Below are positions 44,189-54,200 of a DNA stretch of 64,000 bases, in pieces; positions within the stretch are counted from its first letter, which is position 1; every line of letters begins with the position of its first letter. The DNA lies in NCBI RefSeq assembly GCF_022758235.1, contig NZ_JALEBG010000001.1, forward strand, positions 2,790,001 through 2,854,000, read 5' to 3'. The translations under genes and the position numbers were made by a program. Under the pieces are notes generated by a model. That model made no database searches and was not told the origin of the DNA. It worked only from the letters and a program-made list of their open reading frames with translations. The DNA is from Pontibacter liquoris (lineage in GTDB: Bacteria > Bacteroidota > Bacteroidia > Cytophagales > Hymenobacteraceae).

Positions 44189-46192
44189 TTAGAATTTGAA
44201 GTGCTGAATACGGACTGCGTTCAGGATGGCGAGCAGCGCTACGCCCACATCGGCAAAAACAGCTCCCCACATGCTGGCCAGCCCCACAGCTCCCAATACC
44301 AGTATGACCGCTTTCACCCCAAAGGCCATGCCGATGTTCTGCCACACCACCTGCTTTGTTTTTTTGCCGATCTGTATAGCCGTAGCAATTTTATGGGGTT
44401 GGTCGGTCTGGATCACCACATCAGCCGTTTCAATGGCAGCATCAGAGCCCAGCCCACCCATGGCCATTCCGACATTAGCCAGTGTTATGACGGGCGCATC
44501 GTTCAGGCCATCGCCTACAAAAGCGACTGTGCGGCCCTGCGCCTGCAGCGCTTCCACTCTGGCCACCTTCTCCTGCGGCAGCAGGTTGCCATATGCGGCA
44601 TCCAGGTGTAGGGTCGTGGCCACTTTCTGCACGATGGCATCCTTGTCGCCGGAGAGCATGACCAGTTGCTGCACGCCCAAAGCACGGAGCGAGGCCATGG
44701 CAACGGCGGCATCTTCTTTCAGTTGATCGGCAATAACCAGGTAACCGGCAAAGCGGTTGTTGATGGCTACCAGGATTGTGGTTTCAGGTATGGCATCCAG
44801 TTGCGGGTCGTAGGCAACGTTATACCTGGCCAGCAGCTTGCCATTGCCCACCAGCACTTCCCGGCCCTGCAGGCTACCGCGCAATCCTTGGCCGGCAATC
44901 TCTTCCACATCACTAGCCTGCAAAAGCGGCACCGCAGCGTCGTGACAGGCAAGTATAGCCTTGGCAATCGGATGCGTGGAATGCTGCTCCAGGGCGGCCA
45001 CAGTTGCTAAAAACCCGGCTTTGTCTTCCGTCAGCGCATGTACCTCCTGCACCTGGAAAACACCTTCGGTCAGCGTACCTGTTTTGTCCATCACCACCGT
45101 ATCTACCTGTGTGAGCTGATCCAGAAAGTTGGCTCCTTTAAAAAGTATGCCGTTGCGCGACGCTGCTCCGATACCGCCAAAATAGCCCAGCGGGATAGAC
45201 ACCACCAGCGCGCAAGGGCAGGAAATAACCAAAAATACCAGCGCCCTGTAAAGCCAGTCGCCAAACACATAACTTTCCAGCAGCAGGGCAGGCAGCAGCG
45301 TAATGCCCAGGGCCAGGAAAAAAACGATGGGGGTGTATACTTTGGCAAACCGGGTAATGAATCGCTGTGTGCTGGCTTTACGGCTGCCGGCCTGCTCCAC
45401 CAACTGCAGTATCCTGGAAAGGGCGCTGTCTTCGTAGGCAGCAGTCACTTGCAGCCGGATCACTTTTTCCAGGTTGATCATACCTGCCAGCACCTGCTCG
45501 CCCTGTTTTTTAGTATCTGGCTTCGACTCTCCGGTAAGCGCCGCCGTATTAAAAGACGCTGCGGGCGTAAGCAGTTCGCCATCCAGTGCCACCTTCTCTC
45601 CGGGCTTCAGCTGGATGACAGCGCCAATGGCTACCTCCTGTGGCTTTACTGCCTGCAGCCCTTCTGCAGCTTCTACCAGGACCAGTTCGGGCCGATTATC
45701 GATCAGGGCTTTGATAGACCTGCGCGAACGCAGCACCGCCGCTTCTTGAAAATGTTCTCCCACAACATAAAACAACATTACGGCCACACCCTCCGCATAA
45801 TCGCCCAGGTAAAAAGCCCCGGCCGTGGCAATCGTCATCAACAGGAACTCGTTAAAAAAGCTACTCCGCACGCTCCGAATCGCATGCCATACGACGCGCC
45901 AGCCCACCAGCACATAGGCAAGGCCATACGTCAGCAGCCTTACGCTCCCGCTAAACCAGGGCATCTCCAGGGCATCCAGCACAATACCGGCTACCAGCAA
46001 CACAAGGCTGATGATGGTCGGCAAGTATGATTCCCTGGCCTCTTCAGCGGCTGCCTGGGGTTTTACGACCGCATTACAGGCACCACCCGAGCAGCAGGCG
46101 GCATTGGCAAGCTGCGGCCCGGGTACCTGGGCTGTTCTGGGGGAGGTAATCTTGAGGGGTTTAAACTCGATTGTTTTATCTGTTTCCTTCAT
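44189..46192 (-). CDS. P1B-type heavy-metal ATPase (Zn/Cd/Pb class)
   Basis: Start placed at the ATG at 46192 (MKETDKTIEFKPL); the longest frame adds 24 residues. 667 residues. No full HMA domain; instead a short Cys-rich stretch (ACCSGGACN) lies near residues 32-40. Standard P-type motifs: CPC in VISCPCALVVSIPLG, DKTGTLTEG (phosphorylated Asp), HSTHP of the SEHP/HP locus, and GDGLNDAPVITLANVGMAMG. The last helix has FADVGVALLAILNAVR, with the Asp typical of Zn/Cd/Pb exporters. Exports divalent metal from the cytoplasm. A metalloregulator is not adjacent. Confidence 0.93.
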   Translation of the reverse strand: MKETDKTIEFKPLKITSPRTAQVPGPQLANAACCSGGACNAVVKPQAAAEEARESYLPTIISLVLLVAGIVLDALEMPWFSGSVRLLTYGLAYVLVGWRVVWHAIRSVRSSFFNEFLLMTIATAGAFYLGDYAEGVAVMLFYVVGEHFQEAAVLRSRRSIKALIDNRPELVLVEAAEGLQAVKPQEVAIGAVIQLKPGEKVALDGELLTPAASFNTAALTGESKPDTKKQGEQVLAGMINLEKVIRLQVTAAYEDSALSRILQLVEQAGSRKASTQRFITRFAKVYTPIVFFLALGITLLPALLLESYVFGDWLYRALVFLVISCPCALVVSIPLGYFGGIGAASRNGILFKGANFLDQLTQVDTVVMDKTGTLTEGVFQVQEVHALTEDKAGFLATVAALEQHSTHPIAKAILACHDAAVPLLQASDVEEIAGQGLRGSLQGREVLVGNGKLLARYNVAYDPQLDAIPETTILVAINNRFAGYLVIADQLKEDAAVAMASLRALGVQQLVMLSGDKDAIVQKVATTLHLDAAYGNLLPQEKVARVEALQAQGRTVAFVGDGLNDAPVITLANVGMAMGGLGSDAAIETADVVIQTDQPHKIATAIQIGKKTKQVVWQNIGMAFGVKAVILVLGAVGLASMWGAVFADVGVALLAILNAVRIQHFKF

Positions 46193-46812
46193 AGTAGGCT
46201 TCTTATACCAGCTGTAGTGCAATCTTGTCTTACAACTATACGGAGTGCAGGTCAAATTTCTCATAAGCAGGAGTAAAACATCCGTATCCGGACAAAAGCC
46301 TGCCTGGTTGAAACAGGTTCTATACTATGCTATTCCGGTGATGAACTGCATAAGCTGCCTGCTGCACTGCAACCCCGTTTGCCTGGCTGGGTTACTACGG
46401 TATTTTCTTGCTCCTACAAAAGTAAACTATCTGCCGGGCATACGTTTACACAATTCGGATGAACTGTTATACCTTTTTTATGATGTGGTGATAACTGTAG
46501 CGGTAAGTTCAATAAAAAGCGCCTGCAACCCCGTTCGTAACTGACGCTTTATACCCGGGTAAATAGTCTGGCAAAAGGCGGTATACTTTAACAGGCTTGT
46601 TTTTACGGAGTCGGCGCTCCTCTTCTTCGAATCTTCTGTTTCTATGCCGGGCACGATGAAGTATGGCACAATCTAAATAGCCTTTCCGGTGGCCCGAAAG
46701 GGCTTTTTGAAGTTCCGATAAAAAAGCAAAGCCGCTTTATACTTGCACCCGCTTGTTGCAGGATCAGTATAAAGCGGCTTTTAGTATTAAAAACCGTGCT
46801 TAAAAAAAGCGC
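46193..46812. other. Intergenic region
   Basis: 620 bases upstream of the P1B ATPase. No gene recognised (ORFs at 46245-46544 and 46478-46669 have no family features). Its right end holds the terminator at 46728-46781. Presumably carries the metal-responsive promoter of the ATPase; no operator palindrome was identified with confidence. Confidence 0.4.
46728..46781 (-). terminator. Intrinsic terminator with the TATACTT word in its stem
   Basis: AAAGCCGCTTTATACT (46728-46743) pairs perfectly with AGTATAAAGCGGCTTT (46766-46781); 22-base loop; minus-strand exit is GCTTTTTTATC. It ends the gene at 46813-47220. Confidence 0.82.
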
Positions 46813-47220
46813 TTAGGCCATGTGTGAGTTTGAGAAGTATGAGAACACCTGCAACAGCAATACGCGGCTCAGCATGATCAGTAAGGCAGTAGTAAGGTAC
46901 GTATACAGCAAAGGCAAGCCGGCTATGTTAGCAAAATCAAAGATCACGATGCTACTGCCCAGCAGAACGCCATGCAACAGGAACGCATTTATCAGGTTAG
47001 CTACCTCTTTTCCGCAGGAAACAAAGCTGTCGATACGGAAGATAAAGCTGGTAAACCTGGAAACCACACCCCAGGCTAGTGCAAACAATAAGAAGAAAAG
47101 GCTGTACTGGTAATCGCCCTGGTAGACGTCTGATATTTTAAAGGCTATAGTTATAAGGGTAATGTCCAGCATCAATGATAAATTTTTGTTGCTGCTGTAG
47201 TGGTGTGCGAGCTTATTCAT
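46813..47220 (-). CDS. Stand-alone membrane protein like the N-terminus of WcaJ-type glycosylphosphotransferases
   Basis: 135 residues with about four membrane helices (LMLDITLITIAFKISDV; YSLFFLLFALAWGVV; NLINAFLLHGVLLGSSIVIF; LLYTYLTTALLIMLSRVLLL). Helix order, the LAW in helix 2 and the loop FRIDSFVSCGKEVANLINA resemble the N-terminal membrane region of Bacteroidota exopolysaccharide glycosylphosphotransferases, but the nucleotide-binding and catalytic domains are absent. It ends FSNSHMA and a terminator follows at once, so it is not an obvious fragment of a decayed larger gene. Could be a true stand-alone protein or a trimmed relic. Confidence 0.6.
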   Translation of the reverse strand: MNKLAHHYSSNKNLSLMLDITLITIAFKISDVYQGDYQYSLFFLLFALAWGVVSRFTSFIFRIDSFVSCGKEVANLINAFLLHGVLLGSSIVIFDFANIAGLPLLYTYLTTALLIMLSRVLLLQVFSYFSNSHMA

Positions 47221-48270
47221 GTTGCTTTAAATGAATTCGATTTATAATTGCTTTACTTTTATTACTTAAACTTACTTTCGTCGCATTATAGTATAGAGAA
47301 GGAACAGCGAAAGCGCAAATCACTAAACATATAATTTAACTAATATTAATTAATTGAACTACGCGGGAGGTAAACGGAATAATATTGCGCCTCTTTAATA
47401 TTGTAGCCGATATCCCTTACGGTTACTCGCTTTAGAAAGTTTACGCTTGACAGGGCATAAATAATAAAAAAAGAATATTTTAGTATTCAACAATTAATAT
47501 ATTATAAGGCGCATATATAGATAGAAGGCGTGCCAGCGCATCTTATTAGTGCAATTCCAGCCCTTGCTGATTGGTCCAAACTATTGCATTATATTTTACC
47601 CCTTTCTTACATATGTCTTAATCTGCTTCACACCTGCCACCGGTCGCTTCTTATTTACAAGCAAACTTGCTGTTATAACAGAAAAACAGGCTTTTCTGCT
47701 CCTCCATCGGCAAGGTTTAGGCTTTAAATTCGGATTTATTTGATAAAAACCTGGCTTGGTCGCTCCTGATTATGTATTAGCATACTGCAATTAACGTTCG
47801 CAATCATAGCAGTTCATACTTCTTTATTTGCAGGCTTTTATTTGCGGATGGAACTTTCTTACACCAAATAATTCTTTCGTAAGAACATCTATATCTATAC
47901 TTTAGTAGCCATTACAGAGCTTTAACTTATAAAGGCCTGCAAAGCGCCTAAGGATCATACTTAAAAGGTATTTACAAAATAAAATATTGGTATAATTCAA
48001 TCATATGACAAAACGCTACTCCCCTTCCATTTTGCACAAAATTTCTTACCTGGCCTAAGCACTGGTTGTTTGGCAACTTCTGACAAAAGCAACCGGACCT
48101 GCTCTCGGCGTGCCTGTGCAGGTGCAGCCTGTTTTCTAGCTGGCCCACCGGTCGGCGCAATAACACCTGCGCCGAATTGTATGCTTTTACAGCGCAAAGC
48201 CAGGTTTTCTGTCATCAACCCAGCGGCATTTTAGTGCAAACACGCAAATTTCCCCATATATCTTTTAGCT
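47221..48270. other. Long AT-rich intergenic region before the giant surface-protein gene
   Basis: About 1050 bases, clearly AT-richer than the flanks, without a supported gene. Small ORFs near 47530 and 47972-48218 are unsupported. It probably holds the leaders of both divergent genes; TATCTTTT at 48259 is a near match to a -7 box but would leave almost no leader before the ATG at 48271. An sRNA cannot be excluded. Confidence 0.45.
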
Positions 48271-51200
48271 ATGCAGCCTTTGTATAAACGCCTACTGCTG
48301 TCCCTGCTGCTTTTTTTCCTCGGATTTTGGACCGGTGCTCCTGTCTATGCGCAAGACTGCATTCCCCAGATCTCCGCCTCGCCGGCGGAAGCCAGCCTTT
48401 GCAATAACAATGAAGTGACGCTTACGGCCACTGCCGCAGCTTCCTACCAATGGTCTACCGGCGCAACCACCCAGGTGCTTAAAGTAACGGCACCCGGCAC
48501 GTACTCAGTAAAAACCACCAATGCTGATGGATGCCAGGGTACTTCGGAGGATTTTGTGGTAACGGGCCCCCCGGATGCCAGCATCTCGAACCCGGTATAT
48601 GACTTTACTTACTGCAGCTACTCAGGCAGTTCGGCTGCCTTCCAGCTAAAAGTCAGTAACATTTCGACCACCAAAGCTACTAACCAGCAATATGTTATCA
48701 ATTGGGGAGATGGCACCACCGACACCTATGATAACACCTTTGCCAACACGGCCCATACCTATAAAGCGGCCGGTTCTTATAACCTGGTGCTGACGGTAAC
48801 CGGCACCGACGGCTGCACGAGTTCCAGCACAGAGCGCGTTTTTATCGGCAGTAACCCGGGCCTTGGCATCTCGAGCCAGGGCAACAGCACAGGCTGCGCG
48901 CCGGCCACCTTCGATTTTAAGATATCAGGTATCAACAATAACTCGCCCTATACCAATTACACCTTTCAGTTCGACGACGGCACGCCGGTGTTAACCTATA
49001 CCCAGGAACAGCTGGAAAAATTACCACGCGACCCGGCCACCAACGATGTGATCCTGACCCATACGTTCTCCCAGTCCTCGTCGGGCAAGCAAAACGGCTT
49101 TACCTTGACCGGAACGGCCGAAAACCCCTGCAGCTCCTCGAAGGCGACTTTTGAAGGCATCCGCATTTCGAAAGGCCCGGAAGCAAAGTTCGGCGCCAGC
49201 AGCAGCACCGGCTGTGTAAATGTACCGATCATTTTTACCGATCAGTCCACAGGGGGCTATGATGCCTCTACCCGCACCAACGTGTATAACCGTAACTGGG
49301 AGATCAGCCCAGCTACCGGCTGGCAGTTAACCGGGGGCACCCTGGAAGATCCCCGTCCCAGTATAAAATTTACCTTGCCGGGAGTATATACCGTGAAACT
49401 GACCGTCTCGCCGCTGGATCCCAACTCCACCTGCACCGGGAGCTCCAAGGAAATGACTATCACTATCAGCGAACCGCCCAAAGCGGATTTTACGCTGACC
49501 GGAAACGGCACCTGCGCCCCTGCCACTTTCACTACGAAAAATTTATCTACGGGTGATGATCTGCGCTATGCCTGGCAGGTAAGCCCCACTACGGGCTGGA
49601 ACTATGCTACAGGCTCCAGCGCCACTTCTGCAACGCCGTCCTTTACGTTCACCAAGGCCGGCACCTACAAGGTTATACTTGTAGCAAGCAATAATTGCAG
49701 CCCGAGCAGCCAAAAAGAAACCACGATCGTCATTCAGGAGAAACCGGTGGTGACGCTGCCTGCGGCCACTGCTTACTGCGGCCCGCAAACCATTGCCTTT
49801 GCAGTTGCTAACGCCGCCCATGCGCCGACTTATGATGCCAAAATGAGCCCTATCAGCGCCTACAACTGGCAGGTAACCGGACCGGCCGGCGCCTCCTTTA
49901 CGGCTGGAACCAGCGCTGCCTCGGCCAACCCGAGCCTGCAGTTTACAACGCCAGGCGAGTATACCGTGCAGGTGGTCGCCACCAACGGCTGCGGTGATTC
50001 AGCGCCCGCTACCCAGCGCATCACCATCCACCCGCTGCCCCAACTCACCGCTTCTTCTCCTAAAGCAGCCATCTGCCTGGGCGAAAAAACCACCATCCAG
50101 GTAACAGGAGCAGATACGTATACCTGGTCGCCGGCAACCGGGCTGAGTGCCACCACCGGCAGCCAGGTAACCGCAGCGCCCACAGCTACAACCACCTATA
50201 CCATCACCGGTAAAAACACGGCCACTAACTGCACCGCCACTACTACCTTTACCGTGGTGGTTAATAACCCGCCAGTGGTGAAAGCTACTGCCAGCGTGCA
50301 GCAGATCTGCCTGGGCCAGGGGACATCCACTCTAACCGCCAGCGGCGCTGATACCTATACCTGGGCGCCTGCCACGGGCCTGAGCAGCACAACGGGCGCC
50401 AGCGTGATCGCGACGCCGGCGACCACCACAACCTATACCGTAACGGGCGTGAACCAGGCCACAGGCTGTAGCAGCAGCACAAAGGTAACCATACAGGTAA
50501 ACCCGCTACCCGTAGTCAATGCCGGGCCGGATATAACCATTTGCAACAAACCTGTTGCGACCAAACTGGCCGGCAGCCCGGAAGGCGGCACATGGAGCGG
50601 GGAGCATGTATCGGCGGACGGCACCTTTACCCCTCCTGTTCAAACCGGCACCTATGAGCTGACCTATACTTATGCCAACCAGCTTGGCTGCACGAGTTCC
50701 GATAAAGTAGTGGTTACCGTAGAGGAAGCACCCGTTGCAAATGCCGGATCAGACCAGGTGGTTTGCCTCAACAGCGGGGCCTTTTCCCTGCAGGGCTTCC
50801 CGGCAGGGGGCACCTGGTCCGGAAACCAGGTGGACAGCAAGGGCACCTTCACACCGGCGGCTACAGGTACGTTCCTACTTACCTATACTTTCGGCACCGG
50901 CAGTTGCGCCACCACCGACCAGGTGCAGGTGACGGTAAACGCGCTGCCCCAGGCGCCTGTAGTAGCTACGCCGCAGCCCGTTTGCCCGGGGTCTGGCACC
51001 TCGCTACAGGTAAGCAACCCGCAGGGGCTGATTGCCTGGTACGATGCCCCTACCGGCGGCCAGCTCCTGAAAGAAGGTGCTACGTTTGACACCCCTGTAC
51101 TGGATAGAACCACCTCATACTACGTGCAAACCACGATAGCAGGCGGCTGCACCAGCACCCGGCGCATGGTTACCGTAACAGTGCATCCAGCTACGCCAGC

Positions 51201-54200
51201 GCCTGTGGTAGACCCGGTGCAGCTCTGCGGACCGGGCAACACCGCCACATTGGTAGCCAATGGCACAGCCACCATGTATGAATGGTATGATGCGCCCACA
51301 GGTGGTAACCTGATCTCAGATAAACGAACTTTTACTACCACAGCACTTCCCGCGAGCCGATCATACTATGTGCAGGCCATCATCAATGGCTGTATCAGCC
51401 CGCGCACGGAAGCAAAGGTGGAGGTTTACCCGGTACTCTCGCAAAACACACTGCAAGGGGTAGCCACCATTTGCGCCGGCCAACAGCCTGATGTGGTGCA
51501 AGGTTCTATACCGGCCGGAGGCGATGGCTCCTATACCTACCAGTGGGAAAGCAGCATTACAGGCGCTGAAGCAGGATTTGCAGCCATCCCTGGTACTGCC
51601 GCCAAAAACCAAGACTACGCTCCTGCCCCACTGGGTCGAAACACGTGGTTTCGGCGCGTGGTAACCTCGGCCAGTTGCAGCAACACGTCCGAAGCCATAC
51701 TTGTAACCGTAACACCCGTTATCGCCGGCAACACCATTGCCCTTAGCGGAGAATCAGAGATCTGCCAGGGAAGCCAGGGCGGAGAGATCGTGGGCAGCGC
51801 GCCCGAGGGCGGCAATGGCACTTATACTTATACGTGGCAGGTAAGCGTTACCGGCGCAGAAGGCGTTTATACTGCAGCCCCCGGTGATAACCGCCAACCG
51901 AATTACCAGCCCGGCACGCTGACGCAGAGCACCTGGTTCCGCCGTATTGTAAACTCCGGCACCTGCCAGCAGCACATCAGCCAGCCGGTACGCCTGCTGG
52001 TGTATAAGCCCATTGCCGGCAACAGCATTTCAGGAGAACAAATTATTTGCGCTGCCTCCTCGCCCCTGGTGCTTCAGGGAAGCCAGCCCTCGGAAGGAAA
52101 CAGCAATTATACCTTTACCTGGGAGATGAGCACGGATGGCCGCACCTTTGAAGTGGCTACCGGGCAGAACAACACCGTTACCTACAGTCCGGGCCCGCTG
52201 ACCACTACCACCTGGTTTAGAAGAATTGTGAGCGGCGGCCCCTGCGGCATCAACGCCAGCAATACCGTTCAGGTAACAGTAAACCCTGTGATCACCAACA
52301 ACACCATTACGCCGGTTACGCCTATCTGTAGCGGCCAGCCCGCGCCGGAACTGACAGGCTCACTGCCAGCCGGCGGAAATGGCAGGTATACGTTTGAGTG
52401 GCTTGCCAGCACCACCGGGGCCAATGGCACATTTACGAAAGCATCCGGAAATGCTACCAACCAAACCTACGCACCAGGCACCCTTACCCAAACCACCTGG
52501 TACAAGCGCGTGGTGAAATCAGGCGAATGCGCCAGCACCTCGCCGGTGGTAGAAGTAACCGTCATGCCGCTTCCGCAGGCCCCTACTGCGCTGCCGGTTA
52601 CAATTTGCGAGAACACCACCGCCACCCTGGCGGTTACCGAACAAACGGGCACTTTCCGGTGGTATACTTCTGCTACTGCCGCAGACCCGGTTTTCACGGG
52701 CCGCACCTTTACCACACCAGAGCCGCTTACGGCCACTACCACCTATTATGTGGAAGCAGTGAACAGCAGCGGCTGCGCGAGTGCAACCCGCGTGCCGGTA
52801 CAGGTAACCGTAAACCGGAATATCAGCAACAACACGCTCACGGCACCGGTTAACCAGCCGATCTGTGCGGGCCAGACACCGGCTGCCCTTACGGGCACGC
52901 AGCCGGCAGGCGGAAACGGTACCTACACTTACCGCTGGGAAAGCAGCACCGCAGGTCCGAACACCGGGTTTGCGCCGATCACTGGCGCGACAAACAGCCA
53001 ATACCAGCCAGGAGCGCTGAGTGCCAATACATGGTTCCGGCGGGTGGTTATTTCAGGCCCCTGCTCCGAAAACTACAGCGCCGCCGTGCTGCTGGAAGTG
53101 GTACCTGTGATCAGCAACAACTCCATCACCGCTGCCCAAACTATCTGCGCCGGCGATCTGCCTGCTGCTTTCTCCGGCTCCGTACCGCAGGGCGGAACCG
53201 GCCAGTATACGTACCTCTGGGAAAGCAGCACCGATGGCACGACCTATACGGCAGCAGCCGGCAACAATGCCGAACAACAGTATAAGGCCCCTGCCCCGCT
53301 CACCCGCACCATCTGGTTGCGCCGTATCGTACTTTCAGGCCCCTGCAGCCGCCAGGAGAGTGCCCCCGTGAAAGTAACCGTACTTCCTGCCATTGCCGGA
53401 AATACGTTAACATCACCGGAGCAAACCATCTGCGCGGGCGATGCACCCCTTGCCCTGACGGGCAATACTCCCACTGGCGGTACCGGTATTTATACATATG
53501 TATGGGAGAGCAGCGAAGACGGCACGACCTACACTACCGTAGCCGGCATCAGCACAAATAGCAGTTACCAGCCCCAGCCCCTGGAAAAGACTACCCTGTT
53601 CCGCCGTAAGGTTACCTCCGGTGCTTGCTACAGCTACTCCGGCACAGTGCGGGTGGTGGTTAATCCGGGCATCAACCAAAACGAAATAGCCCAAAGCCAG
53701 GAGATCTGCACCGGATCAGTGCCCCTGCCCCTTACCGGCGCGCAGCCGACGGGCGGAAACGACCAGTATACCTTCCGCTGGGAGTATTCGCTGACCGGCG
53801 CGCCATCCTCTTTCAAAGCTGTCGCAGGGAATGGAACCCAGCGCGACTATACTCCGGATAAACTGACGACCACGACCTGGTTCCGCCGCGTGGTGGTTTC
53901 AGGCGCCTGCACCAGCGTCTCCAACCTGGTCAAAATCGAAGTATCTCCAGAAATCGCCCGCAATACCATCGTCCTGTCGCAGACCATTTATGCCGGGCAG
54001 ATACCGGCACCGCTAACTGGTTCTACACCGATTGGCGGCAATGGCTCCTATACCTATGAATGGCAACTGAGCGAGGACGGCGTGACATATGCTGCGGCAC
54101 CGGCACCTAATACAGGCAAGAATTATGCGCCGCCCGCCCTGAAAAAAGACACCTGGTTCCGGCGTGTGGTTACGTCAGGGGGCTGCAGCCATACGTCAGA

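Noticed and set aside
46691..46708. Small GCCC-GAAA-GGGC hairpin followed by TTTTT on the plus strand
   Set aside because: Short 4-bp stem and no plus-strand gene upstream that it could end; chance is likely.
47530..47743. Overlapping 64-65-codon plus ORFs in the AT-rich region
   Set aside because: No domain, no start signal, and composition typical of AT-rich non-coding DNA.
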